NCBI GenBank assembly: GCA_019321725.1
Contig: CM033114.1
Coordinates: forward strand, 12,814,278 to 12,878,277
Length of the DNA: 64,000 nucleotides
Source: Paulownia fortunei
Lineage: Eukaryota; Streptophyta; Magnoliopsida; Lamiales; Paulowniaceae
Reading direction: 5' to 3'
This document shows positions 34,192-45,393 of this stretch, piece after piece. The position numbers and the translations under genes are program-made. Each line of letters starts with the position of its first letter. Within the stretch, counting starts at the first letter, position 1. The notes beneath the pieces are model-generated. The model did no database searches and was not told the origin of the DNA. It saw nothing but the letters and a program-made list of their open reading frames with translations.

Positions 34192-34196
34192 ATTAT
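34192..34196. repeat. Right target-site duplication of C1 (ATTAT)
   Basis: Identical to 20692-20696; E reverse-transcriptase code starts directly after it. Confidence 0.9.
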
Positions 34197-34428
34197 ACCC
34201 AGAATATCTATCTGAGAAATAGTAAAAGGAAACGAAAAATGGTCTTTTCTAGTTACTGAGTTAAATTTTTAATAGTCAATGTACAGTCGTCAACTAGTAA
34301 CAATCCTAGTTGGAAGTAATTCATCATTCTCATTCTTGACTAAAGTAACTCTGGATTTCTTTGGTGCAACTTGAGTAGGACTTGCCCTTTTGCTGTCAGA
34401 AATAAAATAAATGATATTTTGTCAAAAT
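34197..34428 (-). pseudogene. Athila-like E reverse transcriptase, N-terminal part
   Basis: Minus strand from 34428: ISDSKRASPTQVAPKKS, VTLVKNENDELLPTRIVTS, then a stop (family Trp), LYIDY, and TRKDHFSFPF. These are the fingers motifs of Athila RT (family SWVSPVQVVPKKGG, IDYRKLN, RKDHFPLPFIDQ). The YSGYNQ-type motif starts at the very end, and its continuation is at 20691, beyond C1. The right side is cut at 34428 by the copia F LTR, so gag, protease and 5' end of E are not in the window. Confidence 0.85.
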
Positions 34429-35850
34429 TGTTAGGGATAGTGGCCTTGAAGCATGTATTAGTGCATTAATTACTGAATTAATTAAATAATATTTGATACT
34501 TGTTTTTATGCATAATGGTATGCTAGTGAATATTAGAAAATTCCTATTTATTTATGTAACCATAATCTTAGTATATAAGTGTTATATACAAGAGAATTTA
34601 GATTATGGATAATAAACTAAATTAGTCCATAATAAAATTAATTAAAGTTGGGATCTTTATCCATTAACATAAACAATGTAATGGTCTTATCCGGACTATT
34701 GATGTGGCAATATAATAATGGAGGCACTTTATATAATGTGATTATATAGGACTAAATCTGATGTAATTTGAATTTTTATATAAATTCCGTTGTATTCTAA
34801 AAATTTAAATAACATCAATAGATGATCATATATGGGTTGATTTTAATCCTGAGTGGTTGTAGACTCCTATTAATTTCAGTATGATCTTTGATTTGCTTGT
34901 TAAAAATTTGTTGGTTAGCATTCTTAAACACTTGTATTTTGGGATCATATTGGGATATGTAGCTGGGAATGTAATTTACAGATATGAAATTCATACATTC
35001 CCGCAGAAGGTATAAAATGGTTCACTTGATTAGTTAATTTTGGAACTGAACAGTAGAATGGTCAAATTTATAACTTGGTTATAAATTAACTATTCATTAG
35101 TGAATTAATGGTAGACAATGAATAAAAAATAATTAGAGAGGTTAACAAAAAATCCAGCTCTAATTATGAATCATCTATGGAAGGTCAAACTATATGTAAT
35201 GATTATATCGATGGACTATTCAGTGTTGATTAGAGTAAGGTGCTCTATAATTACAAGAATGCAATTCAAGAATTTTAATGGAGTAATCTTGGAATTAATA
35301 AATTGGATGAATTAATTAAAGAGTTTATTAATTATCCGAATTTATTGGAGCTTGCAATTATAAGTCCATAGGGCTCCCATTTCACCAAGAGAGAGAAAGA
35401 GAATTCTCTAGCTTCTTGTTGAATATTTTTCTTCCCTCTCTCCTAAGCCTAATCTTGTAATTTAATAAGTTGAAAATATTATAAGATAAATTATACAGTA
35501 TAATTTAATTTAGTATTAAGAACGTCCATTCGTTCCCATTAGTGTGGCGGCTTGGATTGATAGACCTTGGTGTCTGATTCAATCAAATTGAACCTTGGTG
35601 AGGAAGCTTGAAGATTCTGAAAGCATCATTAGAAAAATAATTAACTTTTTCTACCAGGTTATATTTTTTTAAACTCTTCTGAATATAATTGTCTTAATTT
35701 GTAGAATTGCTTAAAATTACATATTCATATAACTTCATTAATTTTATGAATTTTTTTATAGTATCTGATACCACATCTTTCCACTGCGCATGATTTGATC
35801 AAAAAATAAATCAAAATTATTTTTTTGTTTGATAAAATTAATTTTCAACA
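34429..35850 (+). mobile_element. Copia F 5' LTR
   Basis: TGTTAGGGATAGTGG...TTTTCAACA, 1422 bp, followed after two bases by a tRNA-Met-type primer site, which fixes it as the 5' LTR of a plus-strand copia. It interrupts E. No second copy lies in the window, so the terminus call rests on the TG/CA ends and the primer site. Confidence 0.82.
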
Positions 35851-35852
35851 AT

Positions 35853-35865
35853 TGGTATCAAAGCC
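35853..35865 (+). other. Primer binding site of F (tRNA-Met type)
   Basis: TGGTATCAAAGCC, one base off the usual plant TGGTATCAGAGC site, three bases after the LTR end. Confidence 0.85.
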
Positions 35866-36756
35866 AAGTTGTATGAATATTGTAATTCTAATCTTAAGCA
35901 TGCATGAGTGGGTATTTGCATTATTAAATGTATTTTTTGAATGTTATGAATGATTATATCATGTGATGGATGTATGGTGATGTTTTTTGGTCATTATTTA
36001 GTTCTCTAGGATTGCATAGTTGATGCAATTATTTTTAATTAGATTAAAAATTGTAAACCCTAAATTTATGGGTATAAGATATCTATAAATTTTGCTCAAT
36101 CCTCATACCCCGCATGATGGAGATCATATGAAGATAGAGGAGAAGAAATTAAAAAATTTGCAGATTTTTTATAATTATCTATTTTAATTTTTTGTTATTT
36201 TTTTGGTTTGTAATTTTATTATCTTAGGGAACCTGACCGAAAAAATCATTTATATATTATTTATTTATTTATTTGATGAATGTATGAGATACAAATTGCC
36301 ATGTATAATCGTATCTCATTCATAATATAAACTCGTAGTAATTATGAATGTCTTGCGTACTTGGCATCATATTATATAGTGTAATATGTAATATCCTATA
36401 GTATAATCTTGCGTACTTGTCATCATATTAAATAGTTTAATATGTAATATCCTATAGTATAAGAGTTGAATTACTTGGAATAATTGATTAAAATTGTGAT
36501 TTTGGTTTAATAGTTAAATTTTATCAATGGCAGGCAAAGAAAGCAATACTGAGGCAAGTTAAATGGAAGAAAACATTACTAGACTGGATTAAATCAACAT
36601 AGATAGGGCGACGTTGGGTAATCTGGAGTAGCAGGATCGGTGTCATATCATGTGATCACTTTGGTAATAGTAAGGTTGGATTCTTTGAATTTCTTTGAAT
36701 TAATAGTAATGCTATGTTGAGATTTATGCAATTTTCAAAGGATTGGAGATTGGTAT
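35866..36756 (+). other. Copia F leader and start of a degraded gag
   Basis: An A+T-rich leader up to about 36527, where ATGGCAGGCAAAGAAAGC may be the old gag start. The frame has stops within 12 codons and soon after, and I recognise no gag motif. The segment is cut at 36756 by copia G. It contains the 56-bp tandem duplication listed separately. Confidence 0.55.
36351..36462. repeat. 56-bp tandem duplication in the F leader
   Basis: TCTTGCGTACTTGGCATCAT... (36351-36406) is followed directly by TCTTGCGTACTTGTCATCAT... (36407-36462); three substitutions separate the copies. Each holds the short inverted element TAATATGTAATATCC. Confidence 0.85.
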
Positions 36757-37817
36757 TGTTAGAATTTGTTGTCATTGTGGTTAACCAAATTAAACAGTTT
36801 ACCAGATTCGTTATGTTTCAATTAATGTTATAATATAAGTTAGAATAAGGATAACAGTACACAATGAAAAAATTAAAATTGGCACCATCAATTTTAATGA
36901 GGTTTGGATATGAATGTCCTACTCCTCGAGGCCAAACCTAGATAAAAAATAATGCACTATTAGTAAAGGTTTTGCACAATACAATATTAGGACTTATAAA
37001 ACAAAACTAAAGACTCATTTTTTATTTTGATGTCGTTCTTGTATTACTCTAATGATGGACTTTCTTGCAAGATCCCATCAACTTTGAATTTGCCTCGTTA
37101 AACTCCCTTCAACGTTGACCACTGTCAAATAACAGAAAGTTCTCTTCCAAAAACTCACTTTCTTCTCCTGGAATATGTTCAATTGAATGTTTCGATATAG
37201 TCTGTTCCAAGCTATCTTGAAACTCGAGCAATAAGCTTTGGAATCGGGAATCTACTACACCAATTCTCTAAATGTCTTCATGAATCTCAGCAGCAAGAAT
37301 TACTGTAAGTTAATGTTAAATACACAAGTTACATTAGTTAGATTCCTAATCTTTTACATAGAAGGTGGCTGAGTCAAATTAAGAGACTTTCCTATTACAA
37401 CCTATCTTAATCTTTAGCACAATCATAGAATCAAATGTAAATCAATTTCCTACTCTAAACACAAGAAATTAAATGCTTAAAATGGTAGAAAATTCACGCC
37501 TAATTTGAAAACTTATATGAATCTTGATTCTTGCATTAGATAGGGTAAGTTCCAAAAAAACCAATCTTACCATATATTGAACATAGATTTATTATGAGAT
37601 ATCTTAAAGATTTATTTCCATAAAGTCCTCAAGCTTATCCCCAATTAAATCATCTAAATATGATAAGTATCATGAGTTTTATTCCTACAAGGAAACAAAC
37701 ATTAAAGAAGTTAGATTTCAATTAAAACTCACATTACAAATATGGAAAATTAACTTACCATACAACCAATATTTGTTTTGCACAAAATGCCAACAAAAAT
37801 AAGTCATGGACTTAACA
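36757..37817 (-). mobile_element. Copia G 3' LTR (SIRE/Maximus-like)
   Basis: In plus orientation TGTTAGAATTTG...GACTTAACA, 1061 bp. On its right the minus strand has the polypurine tract AAAAGGGAAGAT (37818-37829), so this is the 3' LTR of a minus-strand copia. It interrupts F. No second LTR is present because the 5' side of G is replaced by C2. Confidence 0.8.
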
Positions 37818-38179
37818 ATCTTCCCTTTTGACATTTTTTGTCATCACAAACTATCTTGCCCTAGTTTCTGAAAGCATGTTCCAACATGAATAATTTTATA
37901 AAAAAATAAGAATCAACTAAGTCCATCAATCTGACGTTAGAACATGGAGTTGAACGTGTTACTGAAAATCATGCTAAGGCAAGTAGAACATAGTTCAGCA
38001 GGAGCAATTAACACAACCAAAGCAAATAGATCCTAACATCTTTTACATGCAAAAATTCTCTTTCAAAATATTTGCTCTATTCTCGAAATACTTAAACAAA
38101 ATCATCAAAAATAGAAAACATCAAAAGTAGTAATAAATTTTCCTTATTTCCACTACTAGCTGCTACTCCAACTTTAACA

Positions 38180-39816
38180 GTTTGGCCAGCAGCATCAACA
38201 TCCATTTGGCCTTCTCCAGTTTCAGCCACTGGTTCTGTAGTACCACCAGTTTCAATATTTTTTACTCCCTATGCACCACTTTCTTCAACAAAAACACTAA
38301 CATGTACAACAATATCTGCATGTGCAGTCTAAAACCAGAAACACTAGCACCTGCAACTGTCTTCCCCTTTTTGGCAAAAATGGTTGAAGGGTGACTAGAA
38401 GACTTGGAAGCAAAATTTGAACTAGCACAGGGAATAGGATCAGGTACTGCCCTGAAGACTTACCGTTTAGCTATGCAAGCAAACCAAGAATTTCCCTTTT
38501 CTTAGCTTTTCCTTCTTTAATCTGTTACCTAGCGTGAAACAATTGCCTCTCCAAATAAGTATACAAACCTGCAACAGAAGATGGTGGAACATGTATTCCA
38601 GACTGTGTTCCAACATTAGATGGAATAGAGGTTGGCAAATCATTTAGCTAACCTTTGAATGTTTCAAGTTTAGGAAAAGTTTCTAATCAACCTTAGGATA
38701 CTCCAATTATTCATTCCTAAGTTTCCTAAAACCATGTGACTGCAACATGTTGTAAATCAAGGAAGGAAAAGATAAATGGCCAAAAGTCATTTTTACTTCA
38801 GCATGCTTCAAAATTGTCCTTAAAATATGTCTACCTATATCAAAAGGATTCCTTGACCCAATACAATATAACACAACAACTTCATCCTTGACAGTAATAG
38901 TGTGATTGATTGTAGGAGTTCAATTTGTCACTACAGTCTTTTGCAAAATGGGATACTTAAGGGTCATTTATGCAACTGGGATTGCGGTAGAATCTCTAGG
39001 GTAAATACTTTTTCTCCCACTCACGTATAATCTGGTCAAAATCAATTGGAAGTTCAACAAACCCAATGTTTGGTGTGCATAGGTAATCATTTGATGAAGT
39101 TTGGAGTGAGAAGGTAAACTTTATTTCTCATAAACACTTGTCCAAAATAAATAGATTTTAGCATATCAATGTTAGTTTGCAAGTTGTAATAATAGATGTG
39201 TTACCTTGTGATGCAACATGACTTGTACACCTCTTTAATTGATAATCAAGGTCTTGAGCATAAGTAGTAGAAGCCTGTGTTGTCCTTTATTCCTTTGGAA
39301 CAGAACCTAGGACATGGCCTTCACCAGTGCTCCCTTGCTGGATTGAAATCTCCCATGAGTTTGTAGGATCAGAGGTTGGTTAGTCCTGCAGCACAAGGTT
39401 GACTCCAACATCATGATCAACTTCACCCGCATGTCCTTGTTGAAAATCAACAAGTGTGGCTGCCACCTCTATAGCATTAGGAAGTAATGTCGATGGGGTA
39501 TGGAAAGATGAACCCTATAGAGCAGGGTTTTCACCAATGTCAATGGAAACACCTTTAGTAGTGGGTTTTTTACCTGGTCTACTGAGTCAATATCCAACGG
39601 TGGAAACTTAATGTCAAGTGAGTCAGCATCGACTTCAAGTTCCAATAGGTTTCCTTGAACTGGAATTTCCTTGGCGGCACTTTCTTTCATTCTTTCTTTG
39701 CATAAGCCCCAAACGACTCTTCTTTTCTCTTTGTATTCTATGATTGCAACCTCTTTCTTATTTGAGTAAGGGTTGCATTTTGAGATGCTGCCATGTTTGA
39801 ACTGACAAAGGAACAT
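38180..39816 (-). pseudogene. Degraded env-like/extra ORF of copia G
   Basis: Between pol and the 3' LTR, SIRE/Maximus copias carry an extra ORF, sometimes called envelope-like, of unproven function. Here the minus strand from 39816 has an open start (ERMKESAAKEIPVQGNLLEL, LDIKFPPLDIDS) and then many stops. Fragments such as GKILL/VLLIVGQGILL and KIEGKAKKREI recur downstream, and LKLVVLQNQW and KAKWMLMLLAKLLKLE come near 38180-38260. The position and length (~1.6 kb) fit such an ORF. The sequence is too decayed for a firm motif match, and I see no clear signal peptide or fusion motif. An open frame on the other strand (38182-38394) is a shadow. Confidence 0.45.
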
Positions 39817-39839
39817 AAGAGAAATAACAAAAAAATAGA

Positions 39840-40840
39840 GATAATAGTAGAGGGATTTTTATTGCAGTTTCTTATGATGGACATAAAAGGGGTAAAGCTC
39901 TATTTACACCCTGTAAAAAAAATTCCCCCTAAAAGAGTCCTAATGTGAATAATATTTCCTTCAATCTAAACTTTGCCACTTAGAGTACACTTCTTCCTCC
40001 AATCATACTTTTTTTATTGAATTAGGAGTCTTAGAAATAGGAAACTAGATAATTTAGATTTGTTCCAAGATTATCCAAATAGCTTCTATACTTATCCAAT
40101 TTTACCGATACACAAAAGAATCAAATAAAATCTTAACGATATGCCCAACATGCTACAATGCAAAAAAATAATTAAAACATGCTAAATTCAAATATGTTAA
40201 TTTTAGATTTCAAATCTCACAACTTCAAAATATCAATAAGGAAATTCAACCTTTGATCCATTTTGATAATGAACTTAAGAATTTCTTTAGTTTTTATTCT
40301 AAAAACTTTATGCTAGAAAACAACATTCTCAATAAAATCTAAGATTCAACATCATTCAAATCCATAAGCAACGTTCAGCATAATGGTTGAACATGAGTTG
40401 AGAATATGGATTTAGCTAGTTAGTAACTTTCACTCTATCTCTCAGGCTAGTTTTTTTCTCATGGTAGATCATTCTCAAGTACTTAGTGCTAGATTACTCA
40501 TGATTAGCTTTCGCTCTTTAGAGTAGGTAGCATTTTTCTATCAAAAGGCCTCTAAGTTCTCATGTTCGATTTTTTTTAAGACCAAATTTAAACTTGGAAT
40601 TTTTCTAAAGGTTTTTCCAGTTAAATAGGCTGGCATTCCAAAATAAGATTCTAGAATTTGAAATTTTGAAATCCAATTTTTCTTGACACTCAATGTAATA
40701 TACCTAATAAAAATCCTAACATGACATGCATAAAACATTAATAAAATCTCTATCATGTCTTCTATCATGACAAAAAAGTGCTAAAACACAAATTGATGAT
40801 ACAATGTTTTTCATGGTGTTCCAACATCAAAATGAACATG
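39840..40840 (-). other. Copia G region between pol and the extra ORF
   Basis: A+T-rich, with one 75-codon open frame on the minus strand (40541-40768) that I cannot identify. No motif recognised. Confidence 0.4.
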
Positions 40841-41475
40841 CATTACAGAACAGAGACACCCAAGTTCTTTCTTAATGCAATAAATCTTTGTGCATTAATT
40901 ATCTTGGTAAATATGTTGGCCAATTGATTCTCAATTATCACATGATCAATTATCACAGTTCCACTTTCCACTAACTCCTAAATAAAATGATGACGTATGT
41001 AGATGTGTTTTGTCTTAGAGTGATAAATTAGATTTTTAAAAATATTTATTGCATTCATATTATCACAAAAGACATTCACAGGCTTTTGCATAATTCCATA
41101 GTCAACAATCATTTGCTTCAACTATAAGAGTTGATAACAATAATTTCCACAAGAAATATACTCAAACTCAGTAGTTGAAAAAGTGACACAATTTTGTTTC
41201 TTATTAAACCATCATATGGGATTATTACTGAGAAGAAAACAACCATCTGATGTGCTCTTACAATCATCAACTGGGATGTCTCTTGCCCAGTCTGCATCGC
41301 CATAACTTTCAAGATTTGAATTATTATCTTTAGAATACCAAATACCATAATCATGTGTACCATTCCATATCTAATGATCCATTTAATAGTTCTTAGATGT
41401 GATTCCTTCGAATCTAACTGGCATTTAGCACAAACACCCACACTAAAATAAATATTAGGTATAGTATCAATCATG
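40841..41475 (-). pseudogene. Copia G RNase H
   Basis: Minus strand: ISFSVGVCAKCQ-type segment (IYFSVGVCAKCQLDSKESHL), IKWIIRYGMVHM, then in shifted frames the DADWA/DCKST-GCFFLS region around 41200-41290 and the STAEAEYI-like segment (FSTTEFEYI). After that come MIVDYGIMQKPVNVFCDNMN, NLIYHSKTKHIYIRHHFI, ESGTVIIDHV, QLANIFTK (family QLADIFTKPL) and FIALRKNLGV. The FSVGVCARFQxxxKESHL start and ELG(M/V) end are those of SIRE-type copias. At least two frameshifts and a stop (before ELVESG). It precedes the extra ORF as in that clade. Confidence 0.87.
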
Positions 41476-42492
41476 CTTCTTTACAGTGATGTTTCAAAAG
41501 ATGTTCCAACATGATCTTTGGGCAACCTGTCATTCATCCCCATAGAAGTCTTAATAAGTGTGGTATTTTCTAAGCTAAATTTCTTTAATAGGTTACGTGC
41601 ATATTTACTCTGAAAGATAAAAAGCTCTATCATTAAGTTGTTTGATTTGCAAACCTAGAAAGTAATTTAACTCACCAACAATATTCATCTCAAACTCCTT
41701 AAATATTTATTCAACAAACTCATCAATTTAGTGCTTAGAGATAGACCTAAAAACTATGTCATCCACATAAATTTGTGATATGATCCAACTTGCGTTCGAA
41801 CATTTTATGAACATTATTTTATCAGCCCCCCTCTATTATAGCCCTTATTAACCAAAAAGTTTGTCAAATATTCATACCAAGCTCTAGGAGCTTGTTTGAA
41901 TCTATACAAGTCTTTTTTCAACTTATACATATGATGTGGATCCTCAAAACCCTTAGGTTTTTCTACATAGACCTATGCATTCAAAAACCCATTCAAGAAG
42001 GTATTTTGGACATCTATTTAATAAAGCTTGAATTTCATCAAGCATGCAATGACCAAAAGTATCCTTACAGGCTCTACCTTAGCTACAGGGTCAAAGGTTT
42101 CATCAAAATCAATTCCCTCAATGTAAAGTTGTGTAACCAACCAAGTTATTTCTAGTAATATTCCCAAATTCGTTAGTTTTATTCTTAAAGATCCATTTGG
42201 TACCTATTACATTAAAGGCCTTGGCCTACGAACTAGAATCTATACATAATTCCTAATAAATTTCTTTAACTCCCCTTGCATAGCATTGACCCAAAATTTA
42301 CCTTGCAAAACTTCTTTGACATTTACTAGTTCAATAGAGAAAGTATAGCAAATGTACTTCACCATTTCTCTACAATTCAACTTAGGTTTTTGCCTTATTT
42401 TCATCCTATCAATTAGACTCCCAATTACTTGATTAGTAGGATGATTTCTTTGAATTTTTGCAGGTGGTCTCTTCTACGTGAATCTGGATCAT
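41476..42492 (-). pseudogene. Copia G reverse transcriptase remnant
   Basis: The minus strand shows, with many stops and shifts, the start of the copia RT. Segments include CYARGVKEIY (family AMQEELNQFE), FNVIGTKWIFKNKTNEFGNI, GIDFDETFDPVAKVEPVRILLVIAC and FKLYxIDVQN (family QMDVKSAFLNG), with the later VYVEQPPGF- and YVDDIIFG-type blocks only as traces (IQVDDIVF-like around 41750). It is cut at 42492 by C2, so gag, protease and integrase of G are not here. A plus-strand frame at 41892-42155 is a shadow of it. Confidence 0.8.
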
Positions 42493-44050
42493 TGATAAGT
42501 TGATTTTATACCAACAATTCATATGCCTTTTGCTTAACATATCATTTGTTTTTAAGTGTTTATGTTACTTTTTATGCATTTAGTTTGAAATCTTGTAGGT
42601 AATGGCAAAATGAGAAGAAAATGGAAAGAAACAAAAACTTGGTTGAAATTTTGAAAGAACCTATATTGTGCTGCTACTAATGGAAGTGTTTGTATTTTAA
42701 TCATAAGTCTTTGATCCAATATCATATTAACTTGATGATTCTTGATCCATTATAAATTTAACATATGCATATACGAATTTTATGTTTACCACAAAATCTA
42801 GTTCCTTCGATTTCAATGAGAAAATTCAAGTTCAAAAGTCAGCACTAGACTAAAAATTTCTAGTATAACATATTTTGGTATTTTAGGCATAACTCTCTCC
42901 ATATATGTTATATTGAGCTGATTCATGAACATATAAAAATATAAGATATAGGGCTACAATTCTTATGCAGATACCAAAAACCTTTTTGGCCTAGAAAGTG
43001 GTGAGCAATCAGTTGAAAGAGACTGCAGGTGCTGTAGAAATTGGTTTTGGACAGAATGTACAACGCTTAGGCATTGCCATGTGGATAAAAAAGGGGTAAA
43101 ATAGGCTTTTTTCACTTTTTAGGGCATCTCCCATTTGATTTAAGGATCCCAAAGAGCCTCCAAAAGGCAGGCTGGGATAGGAGAAAGTATGAGGCATGCT
43201 GGACAGAAGGAGCCATTCTTGGTGAGGAAAAGAGTCATTCTTGAAGATAAGGAGAGCTTCAACCATTCCTCTCACTTCACAAATTGGTGAACAGTTTTCA
43301 TGTTCTTTCTTATGTATTTCTTGAAGTTATATTCATACATGATAAACTAAATGATTCATTCTAAAAGATGATGTAATCTTATTTGATCCTAGGTTTTGAA
43401 TTGCAAATAATATTAGTTCAAGTTATTCATCTTATTTGGGTTATCTTGCTTAGTATTACATCTTGAATATTTTGTCATTAATTGAGATTATTGATATATG
43501 AGATTCGATATTCGAGAGAGAAAAGATTATACATGATAATAAGGATAACATAACCTAGGAATCATAGAGTTAAGAAGTTTATGAAACCTTTAAAATTTTG
43601 AAGAAGAATTCATTGAACTTTTGTAGAGTTTTATTCTCGAGTTTTTATAGAGATATTGAAATTCATATTGGAACTCATAGTCAATTCGACACTCTAGAGA
43701 GGTAATTGATGAGCATATGAATTTTTAATTTACATGTGTTGTTGACTTAAATTAGTATGTTTTGGAAGAAAGAACATAGGTGATAATTAGATGTTTAATT
43801 CCTCTAGAATTTCTTGTTCATAAGGTGTTTATTGTATTACTTCTAAGAAATCAACTCTTGTCCTTGCATTTTTTATCTTATTCTACTTTATTACCAACCA
43901 TCACTTGATTTTCTAGATAAAATTGGGACTATTTGAACTATGGTACTTGATGCAAAATTTTATTACAATCATTATGGATACTCAACTCAACTTATCATTG
44001 TATTAAAACTTGATACTGTGCACTTGCGGTTTGAAAAATATTTATGAAAA
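42493..44050 (+). mobile_element. C2 5' LTR
   Basis: TGATAAGTTGATTTTATACC...TTTATGAAAA, 1558 bp, same family as the C1 LTRs in opposite orientation, followed by a good tRNA-Asp-type primer site. The last bases are mutated from the family's CACGAACA. It interrupts copia G. A minus-strand frame at 43009-43275 is chance. Confidence 0.85.
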
Positions 44051-44056
44051 AGTTTT

Positions 44057-44075
44057 TGGCGCCATTGTCGGGGAT
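44057..44075 (+). other. Primer binding site of C2 (tRNA-Asp type)
   Basis: TGGCGCCATTGTCGGGGAT, close to the Athila/Tat consensus, a few bases after the LTR end. Confidence 0.88.
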
Positions 44076-44171
44076 TGTTTTATCATAATTGCATTAATAT
44101 TGTTATGACTTAGTCTTGATTTTAGTTTAGATTATTTTTATTCTCTTCCCATATTTTGATGTTGTCTTGCC

Positions 44172-45029
44172 TTGCATAAGGTTATACGTATTTGTATGCG
44201 TAAGGCTAGAAGTCTTGAGGAGATGACTACTAATAGCTATCAATGGCCTTTCGAGAGGTCTTCTGTTGAAAAGGTTGTCGGCGTTCTTGAGGTAGATTCA
44301 TTTACACAATTAGTTGCGCAAATTTCTACTCTTTCTAACCAATTTGCAGCTTGGACTTCTTATAGAGCTTCTCAAGGAATGGATTCTTTGGTATCCACTA
44401 GAACTTTATTTATGGAAACTAAAGGTAATGAGTAGGTAAACTTTGCCAATAAACTACTCACTACCATCCGGGGTGTAGAAATCATGAAAAATTTTCCTAT
44501 ACCAATAATTGAAATGTGCTTCAACCCCACCAAATCTCAACCCTTAAGTAGGTGAGAAAAAGGCATCATTGGAAATTTTCTAAGCACTTTCATTGATGAG
44601 GTAAGAGCTCGATTGAATAAGGATGAAATAAACATAAACAACATTGAGACTCAATTGGGGCAGCTAGCTTCAAGTTTAAGCGCTCAAATGAAATCAATAA
44701 AAACTTAAATTTTATAGTTTGCTACTGAAATTAATGCTCAAAAACTTTCCAAGTGATATGGAAATCAATCTAAAGAAGCATTGAAAAGCCATCCAACTTT
44801 TCAAGAAGAGAAAAGTTGTATCAAACTCTATGGTGGATAAGAAGGACATTCTCTCACTACAAAAACAAATGGAGGATTGTGAAACCATTCAAAAGTGCAA
44901 TGCCATCTTGCAAGAGAAGAAACCTCAAGTGCTTACTAATTCAGGGAGTTTAATTAACCCTTATTCAATTGGAGACTCTACTTGTGAAATAACATTATGT
45001 GATCTAAATGCAAGCACTAATTCAATTTC
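44172..45029 (+). pseudogene. C2 gag/protease remnant
   Basis: The capsid part of gag is missing: ~120 bases after the primer site the frame already reads RSLEEMTTNSYQWPFERSS and VVGVLEVDSFTQLVAQISTL (44172-44435), the segment that follows the capsid in Athila gag (family NNYQWP, VDxxxxLxAQ). Next come GVEIMKNFPIPIIEMCFN, ARLNKDEINI, ETQLGQLASSLSAQMK, and from 44830 DCETIQKCNAILQEKKPQVL (family ALTEECSAILQNKLP). The protease start ITLCDLNASTNSIS has the catalytic DLGAS altered to DLNAS. Stops are frequent. It breaks at 45029 where A3 LTR sequence starts. Confidence 0.82.
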
Positions 45030-45393
45030 ATTTTTAGCTATAAGACAAAGAGCTTGAATAGTTTTAAACACACCATATACATATATCAAAACTGAGTACA
45101 TCAGTTTACAAAACCATAACAGAGCGGCTTATTTAAAAACAAAACAGAGTTTTCAAAATATGATACAAAACAGCTGGAAGCATGGCATATGAACAAATCT
45201 TTGTCCGGCTACTCTAGAGACTCAGTCAACCTCTAAACCTATACATTTCCACCTGCATCACATGAATCTAATGAGCTAAAGGCTCGGTAAGATGAAAATG
45301 AGGCAATAACAAATAGCATACATACAAATCACATAATTGATTAAATTCAATATTCAATTTAATAACTTTCTTTCATAAATTATTCTTTAGGGC
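45030..45393 (-). mobile_element. A3 3' LTR, left segment (outer ~110 bp missing)
   Basis: Starts TTTTTAGCTATAAGACAAAGAG inside the LTR (A1 equivalent 4792) and runs through GAACAAATCTTTGTCCGGC and ATGAATCTAATGAGCTAAAGGCTC to TTCTTTAGGGC, where B3 is inserted. The terminal GTAACACCC portion is absent, so a deletion joined C2 to A3. Confidence 0.82.
45389..45393. repeat. Left target-site duplication of B3 (AGGGC)
   Basis: AGGGC before the TGTGATACC start of B3 recurs at 52925-52929, and A LTR sequence reads on directly on the far side. Confidence 0.93.

Noticed and set aside
38182..38394. Plus-strand 70-codon frame rich in Ser/Phe, possible secreted peptide
   Set aside because: It is antisense to the decayed extra ORF of copia G. 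No context supports a gene.
40541..40768. 75-codon minus-strand frame in copia G
   Set aside because: No recognisable motif and no flanking gene signals; A+T-rich noncoding retroelement sequence gives frames of this length by chance.
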